From: Spirogloea muscicola
Lineage: Eukaryota; Streptophyta; Zygnematophyceae; Spirogloeales; Spirogloeaceae
Assembly: GCA_009602725.1 (NCBI GenBank)
Contig: WELB01000079.1
Coordinates: 92,422-156,421 of the forward strand
DNA: 64,000 nucleotides
Direction: 5' to 3'
A model generated the notes under the pieces. The model was given only the letters and a program-made list of their open reading frames with translations, was not told the origin of the DNA and made no database searches. Every line of letters starts with the position of its first letter. Position 1 is the first letter of the stretch. Both the position numbers and the translations under genes were made by a program. Shown piece by piece: positions 1-8,160 of the stretch.

Positions 1-430
1 CCTGGCCTGCGTCCGTTTCAGAAGCTGCTAGAGGTATGGAGCAGCAGCAGTGGCAGGAGGGGGCGCCCAAGGGAGCCGCGGGGCCTGGCACAGCGGTGGC
101 GGGGGCGGCGAGGAGGACTGAAGCCGCCGCCGTCGCCGTCGCCGGGCGCCACAACGGTCGGGGGCAGAAGAAAGGCTTGAGGAGGATGACTGGAGGAGCT
201 CGGCAGCCGGCAAGGCGCCCGGGCGGGGCTCCGGAGCCTGGCGCAGCTTTGAGCGGGGCGCCCGAGGAAGCCCCGCGGCCTGGCGCGGCCATGAGCGCGG
301 CGGAGCGAGCGCGCCAGCCGGCGGCAGCAGGGGGCAATGGAGCCGCCGCCGTCGCCGCCGGCAGCGGCGACGGCGGCGGCGCGAGTGGCGGGCGCGGGCT
401 CCCAACGGTCGGGGCCTGAGGGTGCTATGG
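1..430. other. GC-rich low-complexity stretch, no supported gene
   Basis: Rich in CGG/GCC triplets and open in several frames, which is expected from composition alone. Two roughly 90-base segments (near 85-180 and 265-415) resemble each other; both contain a GCCGCCGCCGTCGCCG run and later an AACGGTCGGGGC motif. The right end (about 412-430) already resembles the outer part of a LINE 3' UTR seen at 26600-26640. I see no family, splice structure or promoter to support a gene. Confidence 0.5.
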
Positions 431-431
431 T

Positions 432-835
432 AGAGAGGAGTGGCTGGCAAAGCCAGCCCAAAAAAAATGGACAATATCCCAAGCCAAAGAAAAGAGGAGC
501 CGAAAAAGAAGAAGAAGAAGTGGCACTCCCAAATGGGGCAAGGGCTGCAAAAAGCCAGCCCAAAAAAGAATTGACAAGGTTTGAAGGGGCCGAAAAGCCA
601 GCCACTCTTCTCTATGGGCGAGCACATTCTTCCGAAAAAGCATTGAGCAACTACAAAGAGAAGTGCTCGCCCATAGAGAAGAGTGGCTGGCAAAGCCAGC
701 CCAAAAAGCAACTACAAAGGGGTCTGAAGATGCTATATGGTAGAGCAGGGGGAAGAAAGGGCTCGCCCACAGAGAAGAGAGGCTGGCAAAGCCAGCCCAA
801 AAAGAATGGACAACGTCCAAAGCCAAAGAAAGAAG
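432..835 (-). mobile_element. Array of LINE 3'-end hairpin modules
   Basis: At least four modules lie in a row. On the plus strand each reads GCTCGCCCATAGAGAAG, then GGCTGGCAAAGCCAGCC, then CCAAAAAGAATGGACAA (432-510, 520-590, 657-735, 750-835); a piece in the opposite orientation lies at about 593-640. Read on the minus strand, the same order follows LINE stop codons elsewhere (for example 6860-6990 on +), so these are 3' UTR ends of 5'-truncated LINE copies. The antisense strand happens to stay open across the array. Confidence 0.8.
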
Positions 836-837
836 TT

Positions 838-940
838 ACAATACCCACGGGTGAGCAACAGCAGGTCAGAATAACTCGATGCGGGGAAGGAGGCGCTCCG
901 CTGAGACCCGGAGGCGGCGGCCAGAGCGCGTCCTGCGGAT
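838..940 (-). mobile_element. LINE C-terminal fragment ending in LTRGY
   Basis: The minus strand encodes a short stretch ending SASFPASSYSDLLLLTRGY, near-identical to the C-terminal ends at 6745-6859 and 7160-7284. It is followed by the hairpin module of the preceding array. The stop codon of the family is replaced by TGT here. Only the last 30 or so codons are present, so this is a 5'-truncated dead copy. Confidence 0.75.
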
Positions 941-947
941 GGATCAC

Positions 948-1325
948 TCAGTAGTTACGAGTGAGGAGCCTCCGATCCGACAGACTAGCTGCCGGGAAAC
1001 TATCCCCCTGACGAAAGCCAGAGGCCGCAGCGAGAGCACGGCCAGCACGCAGATGCAGAGCGTGGGCCATGGACCGCTGAAGGAATACAGACTGTCTCAC
1101 ACGGTAGACCTGGGCCCAGGAGCCAGCGGCGTTGAAGTCAGCCGGCTCGCCGCGCCTACGGGACACAGCCCGCCGCGCAAGCGTGGCCAGCAGGTCAAGC
1201 CACTGGGACCCGAGAGCCCCGTGTACGTCCACAGCCAAGGGGACGAATTCATCAGCAGGTGGGTGGTCGGAGTGCTTGGCCGCCTTGCTGCGAGCGGCCT
1301 TCGTGGCCGCGTGGCCAGCCCGCGA
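948..1325 (-). mobile_element. LINE endonuclease C-terminus, 5'-truncated
   Basis: The minus strand encodes an AGHA motif, then a segment ending in the family block DEFVPLAVDVHG, then LRAGRALAAASGFRQGDSFP and a terminal LLTRNY before the stop. The same blocks occur in the endonuclease end of the larger LINE at 3717-4150 (AGHA, then AAIDIYG) and in the copy at 2655-3038. About 125 codons survive. The upstream end stops abruptly at about 1325, where the 3' UTR of the next copy begins. Confidence 0.8.
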
Positions 1326-1339
1326 GGCAGTACAAAGGC

Positions 1340-1775
1340 AAGCACATCTAAGACCTAAATAACCTACAGCAGAATGACCCGCTCAGTAACCGCGGGTCAA
1401 AACATAAAGGTCGCTAATCGATGCCTGAATACTAGATGTCAGATAAGAAGCGCTTCTGCCATCAACTAGAGCTCGCCCAGCTTTCTGGTGCAAGGCATTA
1501 GCCTGGGCACGCTGCAAACAGGCCGAAACTCGTCGTCGCAAGAAAGACAGATATGCAGCTGGCAAGCACATCTCAGCCGGGAACACATCTGCACATCGTG
1601 TGTAGCCTAGATTGGTAATGTTGTGGAGGAGGGTGTGGAAACGTGGACCCAGACAGCCAACGGTGTCAACTGCAGCTGGCAGGAGCTGATCGCACCGGGG
1701 GTGGTCGGAGCAGTGCTGTAGCTTTCTCTGCTCTGCCATGCCCACTGCGTGGCCAGCGATGTGTGTCGATGCTGA
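1340..1775 (-). mobile_element. LINE family A tail with short 3' UTR
   Basis: The minus strand encodes the last 130 residues of the same protein as the LINE at 3640-6110 (from STHIAGHAVG to SDLYVLTRGY). The stop at 1383 is followed by a 3' UTR of about 40 bases that ends GTGCTTGCCTTTGTACT, the same 3' end as at 3640-3716 and 7620-7690. It is 5'-truncated, and hairpin modules of another subfamily abut its upstream end. Confidence 0.85.
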
Positions 1776-2040
1776 AAGAGAGAAGTGCTCGCCCATAGAG
1801 AAGAGGGGCTGGCAAAGCAGAAGCTGGCAAAGCCAGCCCAAAAATGAATGGACAATGTCCAAAGCCAAAAAAGAAGTGCCGGAAAAGGCGAGAGAAGAAG
1901 AGAAGAGCTCGCCCATAGAGAAAAGAATGGACAATGTCCAAAGCCAAAGGAAGAAGTGCCGAAAAAGAAAGGGCTCGCCCATTGAGGATAGGGATAGGGA
2001 TAGTGATAGGGGCTGGAAAAGCCAGCCCGAAAGATAGAAG
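1776..2040 (-). mobile_element. Three consecutive LINE hairpin modules
   Basis: Modules start at about 1785, 1905 and 1970 on the plus strand with GCTCGCCCAT. The first carries a duplicated GGCTGGCAAAGCCAGCC-type hairpin, the second lacks it, and the third has GGCTGGAAAAGCCAGCCC. GGACAATGTCC palindromes follow the first two. Head-to-tail order and loss of upstream coding sequence fit serial 5'-truncated insertions. Confidence 0.75.
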
Positions 2041-2225
2041 GCGCGCGGGGCGCATGAATTGATAGGGAGGCCAATTCAAGCCAATACATTGCCCGAAAAA
2101 GAATGAACAAAGTATGAGAAGGGGGCCAGGGGAAGCGTTAAAAAAAACAAGCACACGAAGAAACAAAGCAGCTACGAATCACTCAGTAACCCCTGCTAAG
2201 CAGCCGCAGATCAGAGATGCTAGGC
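2041..2225 (-). mobile_element. LINE tail (LRLLSRGY subfamily) preceded by a GCGCGCGGGGCGC module
   Basis: On the minus strand the coding end SDLRLLSRGY is followed by a stop, a T-rich stretch and GGCCCCCTTCTCATAC, the same 3' UTR as after the copy at 25985-26275. On its 3' side lies a second repeat module (2041-2095) with GGCGCGCGGGGCGCATGAAT and GGCCAATTCAAGCCAATAC, which also occurs at 6165-6225 and 7740-7800. Confidence 0.75.
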
Positions 2226-2475
2226 TCCTGGAAGAAAGAGCTCGCCCATTGAGGACAGGGGCTGGAACAACCAGCCCAAAAAAGAATGAACAAAGTACGA
2301 GAAGGGGGCCATGGGAAGCGCTAAGAAAAACAAGCACAAGAAGAAACAAAGCAGCTACGATTCACTCAGTAACCCCTGCTAAGCAGCCGCAGATTGGAGA
2401 TGCTACGATGGAAGGGGGTCCCCTGGCCAGAGCCAGAGGCAGCAGCGAGGGCTCTGCCGGCACGAAGGCCGAAAA
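2226..2475 (-). mobile_element. LINE tail (LRLLSRGY subfamily) with complete hairpin 3' UTR
   Basis: Read on the minus strand: a short C-terminal coding piece ending LRLLSRGY (to about 2372), a stop, the GGCCCCCTTCTCGTAC block, then GGGCTGGTTGTTCCAGCCCC and CAATGGGCGAGC (ending about 2235). One of the clearest examples that the hairpin module is the 3' UTR end of this LINE group. It abuts the copy at 2041-2225. Confidence 0.8.
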
Positions 2476-2551
2476 AGGACTACATGTACACTGTTAAGGA
2501 ACGAACAAACGATTTGAGATGGCGATAGATTTTGCTCTGGCGGCCCGAGGC
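2476..2551. other. Short spacer with a repeated GGAACGAACAAACGAT motif
   Basis: GGAACGAACAAACGAT followed by TGAGATGGCG (2499-2525) recurs at 8162-8190. It lies between LINE-derived blocks in both places and is probably part of another, unrecognised repeat. Confidence 0.4.
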
Positions 2552-2645
2552 AAGAATGTGCTCGCCCATAGAGAAGAGTGGCTGGCAAAGCCAGCCCAAA
2601 AAGAATGGACAATATCCCAAGCCAAAGAAAGAGGAGCCGGAAAAG
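2552..2645 (-). mobile_element. LINE hairpin module
   Basis: Contains GCTCGCCCATAGAGAAGAG, GGCTGGCAAAGCCAGCC and AATGGACAATATCCCAAGCC in the antisense order. No coding part remains. The next LINE fragment, in the opposite orientation, begins within 15 bases. Confidence 0.75.
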
Positions 2646-2654
2646 AACTACACT

Positions 2655-3070
2655 ACAGTCCAGGCTGCAGTCCGCCAAGCGGCGGACGCCAAGGAACGTA
2701 AATACGCAGACCACACGGTGGGCGACGACTTTGTTCCCCTTGCAGTCGACGTACACGGGGCCTTCGGCGCAAAGTGGCTCGACTTGCTTCACCGCCTGAC
2801 GCAGCAGGCCGCGGCCCGCCGCCACGGGCAGCAGGGCAAGCAGCCCGGCTTCAACGTCGCCGGATCCCTTGCGCAGGTCTTCCGCATGCGGTTGGCCGTC
2901 TCGCTTCAGCGGTCACTTGCGTTCGCGGTCCACTTGCGCGCAGGCAGAGCTTTGGCGGCGGCCTCCGGCTTCCGTCAGGGCGACGTCTTTCCCCCGGCTA
3001 GCTACTCCGACTTGCATCTCCTGACTAGAGGTTACTGAGCGTCCTCTGGCTGATGTCTTCGTCCTAGTCC
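2655..3070 (+). mobile_element. LINE family B endonuclease C-terminus
   Basis: Plus-strand reading frame of about 127 codons with KERKYAD, then a DDFVPLAVDVHGAFGAKW block, PGFNVAGSLAQVFRMR, VHLRAGRALAAASGFRQGDV and the end SDLHLLTRGY at 3036. The K-x2-Y-x-D pattern followed by F-x-PLAVD fits the distal part of the restriction-like endonuclease of early-branching LINEs. The 3' UTR is cut at about 3070 by another fragment. Confidence 0.8.
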
Positions 3071-3074
3071 AAAG

Positions 3075-3505
3075 GCAAGGAGCGGAAGTATGCAGATCAC
3101 CCCCCAGGCGACGAATTCCCGGCCCTTGCCATCGACGTCCACGGGGCTTATCGGCCAATTCTTTTAGGCTGGCTTTTCGCAGCCCTTGCCCCCATTGGGA
3201 GTACCACTTCTTCTATCACTTCTTCTAGCGGTCACTTGCGTTCGCGGTCCACTTGCGCGCAGGCAGAGCTTTGGCGGCGGCCTCCGGCTTCCGTCAGGGC
3301 GACGTCTTTCCCCCGGCTAGCTACTCCGACTTGCATCTCCTGCCTAGAGGTTACTGAGCGTTCTCTGGCTGACGTCTTCGTCCTAGTGCAAAGGCATGGA
3401 CTGTAGTGTAGTTCTTTTCCGGCTCCTCTTCCTTTGGCTTTGGATATTGTCCATTCTTTTTGGGCTGGCTTTGCCAGCCACTCTTCTCTATGGGCGAGCA
3501 CATTC
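3075..3505 (+). mobile_element. Mosaic of LINE fragments: endonuclease piece, hairpin, tail, hairpin 3' UTR
   Basis: Four blocks in order. First (3085-3160), KERKYADHPPGDEF then ALAIDVHGAY. Second (3160-3225), a hairpin module with GGCTGGCTTTTCGCAGCCC and CCCATTGGGAGTACCACT. Third (3228-3355), a near-exact repeat of the end of the previous copy. Fourth (3356-3505), its full 3' UTR with GGATATTGTCC, GGGCTGGCTTTGCCAGCC and TATGGGCGAGCACATTCT. Blocks 3 and 4 define the complete 3' end of family B. Confidence 0.8.
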
Positions 3506-3639
3506 TATCGGCTGGCTGGATCTCCTCCAGCGGCTTGCCCGGCAGGCCATCGGGCGGCGGCGGCCATTGGGGAAAAGATTTCGTGTATTTGAAACAAACG
3601 AAGGCCAGCCGGGCAGGAAAATTTCGTGTATTTGAAACA
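3506..3639 (+). mobile_element. LINE fragment followed by two TTTGAAACAAAC repeats
   Basis: GWLDLLQRLARQAIGRRR (about 3510-3565) matches the segment after the VDVHG block of family B. Then TTTCGTGTATTTGAAACAAA occurs twice (about 3583 and 3628). The same motif recurs at 18205-18240 and 32408-32435; at 3628 and at the 18 kb copy it lies next to the family A 3' end, so it probably belongs to a LINE 3' terminus. Confidence 0.6.
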
Positions 3640-6110
3640 AACATAGGCGAATGGCCAAGTACAAAGGCAAGCAAGCACATCTATATATCTACATAACCTA
3701 CAGCAGGTTGACCCGCTCAAAATCCACGGGTCAAAACATGAAGGTCGCTAACCGATGCATGAATACTAGATGTCAGGTACGAAGCCCTTCTGTCACCAAC
3801 TAGAGCTCGCCCAGCTTTCTGATGCAAGGCATTAGCCTGAGCTCGCTGCAAACAGGCCGAAACTCGACGTCGCAAGAACGACAAATATGCAGCTGGCAAG
3901 CCCATTACAGCCGGAAACACATCTGCACGTTGTGTGTAGCCTAGATTGGCAATGGCTTGGAGGAGGGTGTGAAATCGAGGACCCAGACAGCCATAGATGT
4001 CGATTGCCGCTGGCAGGAGCTGGTCGCATCGAGGGTAGTCGGAGTAGTACTGCATCTTCCTTTGTTCTGCGATGCCCACTGCGTGACCAGCGATGTGTGT
4101 TGACGCTGGACCTTTATACGCCTCAGTGACAACCACGTCGACCAGGGCCCGTGGTCCTCCACCAGGTTGTACGCCCACAATGTCAAGTGTGCGGCGATGA
4201 TGACGTCCCTGTGCGTCCGTGGTGATGGGCATGATGTTGTTGACTTCCACGACCGCACGGTAGCCGGCGTCGCGCATCAAGCCCGCGAGGGCATCGCGAA
4301 GGAGGTTGTGGATGCCCACCACTTCTGGTCCAGTGGAACATCTCAGCATGTGAGTGGCGAGCTCAGCACCCTCTGCACGGAAGCCACACTCGCACTGGCG
4401 CACCCCAATCAGGCAGTTGGGTGGGAGGCCGAGGAAGAGTTGAAGCGACGTCCGAAAGGCCTCGGAGCTGATGCTGAAGGCGTTGGCGACGGCGTGAGAG
4501 GTGATCCAATCCGTGGCACCAGGTGTGGCTAGAGAAGTAAGTCTTGCCAGGCTCCTTGGATTGTTCTCAATCTCTGGCAGCCTCCTCAACCTTCTGCGAC
4601 GCTCGTCTTCCACTGCCGTAACCAGCCTGGATTGTGCCCCTCTATCAGAAGCTTGGGCGAGGGCGGAGAATGGCGTGAGTAGGGGTTGGAGAGAGGGGAA
4701 TGCGCCGATGGCTGAGTCGCGGATGATCCTCAGGTCCTCTTGGAAGGGGAAGGGGCCTTCCTCCACATTGCGTACAGGGTCGTGGAGGCAGGGGAAGCGC
4801 GTGGGGAGCATAGAGGCGATCTGGTGCCAGCAGCCCAGGAAGGCTGCTTGCGCCGTCTGCTGCAACGACCGGCAGCCAAGGCCGCCCATGCGGGTGGGGA
4901 GGGAGGCCTGAAGGGAAGCTGAATCTGAGGGGAAAGATGAAGAATGTAGTAGGGATGCCAGGGACTGCAGAAGGGAGTCGTCATATTCCTTGTAGAGGTC
5001 CACCACCATGCCCAATGGGGCGACTGTCCGTTGCAAATAGCCAGCCCGTTGGCCGATGCAGCGCGTGAGGATGGCCAACGCCAGCTGTGTGTCCCCCAGG
5101 AGGGGAAGGGAAGGGAGGGGGGCGAGGTGTTTATGGAGGCGGTCCCGCAAGTCCACCGCCACGTGAGCTGGTGTACCGAAGGGGACCTTGAGGATGGCCA
5201 GCCCATTGGCAGGGGTCTGACAGCCGTGGGGGAGCTGGAGGTTGGAGGGGAGACCGCGTGGGGACCAGGCCACACTCTTGGACGGGCAAACCCGCAGGCC
5301 CATCAGGTCCAATTCGCGAACAAGCAAAGGGTAAGCCGCCATGACTTCAGCTGGAGGTCCAATAATGTGTGTCATCCGCGTAGGAAGGGAAGAGGAGGTC
5401 TGGGTGTTGGCTCTGGGTGCGCCGAATAGCCCGGCAGTGTGCCAAGGCAAACAGGATTGGGCTAAGGGGGTTCCCCTGGCGTGTGCCAGAAGATGACCAC
5501 AGCGTCTTCCACGACTCTCCGGCTTGCCACAGCAGCCGCCCTGGGCGGCCATAGGCCATGAGGAAAAAGGGTATAAGGGATGGGAAGTGGTCGCGCAGCT
5601 CCTCCATGATGACGCTGCGCTCCACTGTGTTAAAGGCGTTACTGATATCCAGCCCAAGGACCATCATTGAAGGGTCCACGTCAAGAGCAGCGCGGATGCC
5701 GTGAACGAGGGCCTCCGCCCCGCAGGACATGCCAGCTCCGAATTGGTGGGGCGACAGATGGATGGTCAGCTGGGGCTTCAGCACACTGCACACGGCCTTT
5801 GATACCAGCCGCATGACAACCTCCGTCATCGCAATTGGTCTCACACCGCCTGTTGGCTTCGCAAGGGCTAGCAGGGGGCTGGAGTTCAAGGCGTCGGCAA
5901 TGCGTGGTGGAATGGTAGCCCTGGCGATGTGCCGGCAGGTGGACAGGAAGAGGGAGAAGCTCCTCTCATCCCCATCGAGGAAGAGGTCCTGTAAGTGCTC
6001 AAAGAGCCATCCAGAAGGGCCTCCAGACACCATCCGGGGGGCTTTGGCCAGGGCCACACGGAGCGCCTCTCTATTTAATCTTGTTATTCTGCCTCAGTAG
6101 CCTCATGCAT
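3640..6110 (-). mobile_element. LINE family A copy with reverse transcriptase, CCHC finger and restriction-like endonuclease
   Basis: Largest mobile element in the window. The 3' end is a UTR of about 75 bases without a poly-A run, ending GTGCTTGCCTTTGTACTT. The coding part (separate entry) starts inside the RT domain; upstream of 6110 all frames are closed and no N-terminal domain follows, so the copy is 5'-truncated. RT plus a C-terminal endonuclease and no visible AP-endonuclease suits the early-branching R2/R4/NeSL-type LINEs. I saw no obvious target-site duplication, and no rDNA at the insertion site. Confidence 0.85.
3717..6100 (-). pseudogene. LINE polyprotein: RT, CCHC and restriction-like endonuclease, one frameshift
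   Basis: Two overlapping frames carry the protein. The upstream frame (6057-5347) has the RT blocks KPTGGVRPIAMTEVVMRLVS, FGAGMSCGAEALVHGIRAAL, the motif A block LGLDISNAFNTVERS, the motif B block GTRQGNPLSPILFALA and the motif C catalytic YADD near 5380. The frame then shifts, and the downstream frame (to 3717) carries the RT thumb, a CECGF...H-x3-C finger (about residues 415-436 of that frame) and an endonuclease domain: RRTLDIVG, then ALVDVVVTEA, then the K-x2-YY block before AAIDIYG. It ends SDLHVLTRGF. In the family, RT primes reverse transcription at a nick made by the endonuclease. The frameshift and missing 5' end make this copy inactive. Confidence 0.85.
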
Positions 6111-6144
6111 GACTACGTCTCTCTGGGGTGTTGTGGAGGGGGGT

Positions 6145-6710
6145 GGAGTTGTCGCAAGAGAGAGAAGGCGCGCGGGGCGCATGAATTGAAAGGGAGGCCA
6201 ATTCAAGCCAATACATTGTTCAGGCAGAGTCGAGTGCAGACTAAACAATGCTACATAATACGGAGACCTAATCTAAGGTACCTAAGATGACATTAGTACC
6301 CACGGGTGAGCACAAACAAATCTGACAAGCTAACTTGGGGAGCTGGAGTAACTTGGGGCGCAAGAGAGCCTCCGTGGCGTCGTTGGTAGTAGCCAGGGGG
6401 TCAGGGCGAAGGGCCTGAGCAGCCCGGGAAAGTTCTCCTGCCCTGCCAAAGCGTCTTGCCCGCGCTAGATTGCCAGCTGTGGACTGTTGAGAGGGCTGGT
6501 TGGCTGAACCATTGCGCGCCCGCCGCTGCGAGAGCACGACCCGAGCAGCTGCCGCACGCTGCTGAGCCAACTCCTCCCACTTTCCACTTGTAAAAGCAGC
6601 TAGTCTATCCTGGAAAGTCTTGCGGCCTCCGACACCGAAGGAGGGAAGATGGCCAAGAACAAGCTTGGGAAAGAGGATGTATAAGGCCCAGGCCGCCTCG
6701 TCCATGGAGT
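6145..6710 (-). mobile_element. Internally deleted LINE: N-terminal piece joined to tail
   Basis: Minus strand, 6705 to about 6350, encodes a segment with KTFQDRLAAFTSGKWEELAQ and GELSRAAQALRPDP, which resembles the region just upstream of RT in this kind of LINE polyprotein. It then runs, with a frame change, into the C-terminal end LSDLFVLTRGY (stop at 6292), so the RT and most of the endonuclease are missing. The 3' UTR ends with GGCCTCCCTTTCAATTCATG and GCGCCCCGCGCGCC (6165-6225), identifying the owner of the GCGCGC module. Confidence 0.7.
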
Positions 6711-6744
6711 CCGCTTCGATTCGTGCGAGGTACGGCGTAAGAAC

Positions 6745-6995
6745 CTTGGTGCACTCACGACGTGCCCACCCTGCCGATGCGGCCTCCGGGTCTCGGCGGA
6801 GTGCCTCCTTCCCTGCCTCGAGCTACTCGGACCTGATGTTGCTCACTCGCGGGTACTGAGCTTCCCTAGTATGTTGTCGTGATTGGTAGAGTAGAGGAGT
6901 CCTTCCTCGGCTTCTCATTCTTCGGCTTTGGACATTGTCCATTCTTTTTGGGCTGGCTTTGCCAGCCCCTCTTTCTTTATGGGCGAGCCTTCTTC
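6745..6995 (+). mobile_element. LINE tail with complete hairpin 3' UTR
   Basis: The coding end SASFPASSYSDLMLLTRGY stops at 6859. About 60 bases later come GGACATTGTCC, TTTTTGGGCTGGCTTTGCCAGC and TATGGGCGAGCC. This gives the order stop codon, palindrome, hairpin, GGGCGAGCC end in uninterrupted form. The upstream part (before about 6745) is unrelated to this subfamily. Confidence 0.8.
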
Positions 6996-7004
6996 TGCCG
7001 ATGG

Positions 7005-7320
7005 TGAGGGCAGGGGGGGCTGCCCGGCTTCAACGCGGCTGGCTCCCTGGCCCAGGTAATCCGGATGCAGCTCCCCATTGTGAGTACCACTTCGTTTTTC
7101 CGTGTCCCTCCAACGCTCCTTTTTGTGCTGGCTTTTCGCAGCCCTTGCCCCCATTGGGAGTGCCACTCATGCCGTCCACTCGCGTGCCGGCCGCGCTATC
7201 GCGGCTGCTTCTGGGTCGCGGCTGAATGCATCTTTTCCAGCTTCGAGCTACTCTAACCTGATGTTGCTCACCCGCGGGTATTGAGCTTCCTGTGGTTTCA
7301 TCGTGTCTCATTGTCTAGAT
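7005..7320 (+). mobile_element. LINE fragment split by a hairpin module
   Basis: LPGFNAAGSLAQVIRMQL (7020-7070) is followed by a hairpin module (GCTGGCTTTTCGCAGCCC, CCCATTGGGAGTGCCACT, 7120-7165) and then by VHSRAGRAIAAASGSR and SSYSNLMLLTRGY (stop at 7284). The module sits where other copies encode LQRSMARALHL, the same place as in the copies at 3160 and about 26905. Confidence 0.75.
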
Positions 7321-7399
7321 GCCTAGCTGTGTGTTTCCCTTCTTTTCGGCACCTGTTGTGGCTCTTTGTCCATTCTTCTCGGGCTGGCTTCTGCCAGGG

Positions 7400-7690
7400 C
7401 CTTTTTTCCTGTGCAGATGTGTTTCCGGTTGAGTTGGGCTTGCCAGCTGCATATCTGTCTTTCTTGCGTCGACGTGTTTCGGCCTGTTTGCAGCGTGCTC
7501 AGGCTAATGCCTTGCACCAGAAAGCTGGCCGAGCTCTAGTTGGTGGCAGAAGGGCTTCGTATCTGACATCTAGTATTCAGGCATCGATTAGCGACCTTTA
7601 TGTTTTGACCCGTGGTTACTGAGCGGGTCACTTTGCTGTAGATTATGTAGATTATGTAGGTCTATAGATGTGCTTGCCTTTGTACTTTTT
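7400..7690 (+). mobile_element. LINE family A tail with 3' UTR
   Basis: Encodes CADVFPVELGLPAAYLSFLR through SDLYVLTRGY (stop at 7622), closely matching the last 70 residues of the LINE at 3717. The 3' UTR ends GTGCTTGCCTTTGTACTT at about 7687. Upstream, a TTCTCGGGCTGGCTTCTGCC block suggests the copy landed next to, or inside, an older hairpin module. Confidence 0.8.
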
Positions 7691-7734
7691 TTCTACGGGC
7701 GAACGCATTCTTTCTTCGATAGTATGCCCGGCCT

Positions 7735-7960
7735 TTTAAGGAGAGAGAAGGCGCGCGGTGCGCATGAAATTAAAGCGAGGCCAATTCAAGCCATTACATT
7801 GTTCAGGCAGAAAATGCAGAAAGTGCAAAGAATGCAGCGCAAAGAATGTGGCTACATGAAAAGACGCCCTATACTAGGAGGGCCGGAGGTGCCACAGAGA
7901 AAGCGGCTGCTGAAATGAAAGAATCGGCTGTGAAATGCCAGCCAGATGCAGCCAGCCAGC
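7735..7960 (-). mobile_element. LINE 3' modules (GCGCGC type and GGCTGTGAAATGCCAGCC type)
   Basis: 7740-7800 repeats the GGCGCGCGG..GCGCATGAA and GGCCAATTCAAGCC block of 6165-6225. 7860-7960 holds GCGGCTGCTGAAAT and GGCTGTGAAATGCCAGCC, which recur at 25890-25960. The two belong to different LINE 3' ends lying side by side. Confidence 0.65.
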
Positions 7961-7964
7961 CAGA

Positions 7965-8160
7965 GCGGGGGGAGCCGTGCTGACGGGGGCCATGTCGACT
8001 CGACCGGTACCGCTTGTGGAGCTGCTAGAGGAGGTTGAGGAAGCAGCAATGGCAGGAGGGAGGGCGGGTGGGGGAAAGGAGGGTTGGAGGTGCCACACAG
8101 CGGGGAGAGCCGTGCTGACGGGGGCCATGACGACTCGACCTGTACCGCTTGTGGAGCACG
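7965..8160 (+). repeat. Local duplication, two 52-base copies
   Basis: GAGCCGTGCTGACGGGGGCC, then CATG(T/A)CGACTCGACC and GTACCGCTTGTGGAGC occur at about 7970-8022 and 8107-8158 with few differences. The 85 bases between are A/G-rich. No coding or terminal-repeat structure was recognised. Confidence 0.7.

Noticed and set aside
36-419. 127-codon plus-strand Ala/Gly-rich frame
   Set aside because: Triplet-repeat composition keeps several frames open; no family, splice or context support.
337-954. Plus-strand frame encoding repeats of [17 protein letters not shown]
   Set aside because: It is the antisense reading of LINE 3' UTR hairpin modules; the same peptide appears wherever a module lies in this orientation (1790, 18300, 30050), and the sense strand has the LINE stop codons in order.
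432-2040. CRISPR-like spaced repeats
   Set aside because: Repeat spacing is irregular, orientation is mixed, units are diverged, and they coincide with LINE 3' UTRs in a eukaryotic genome.
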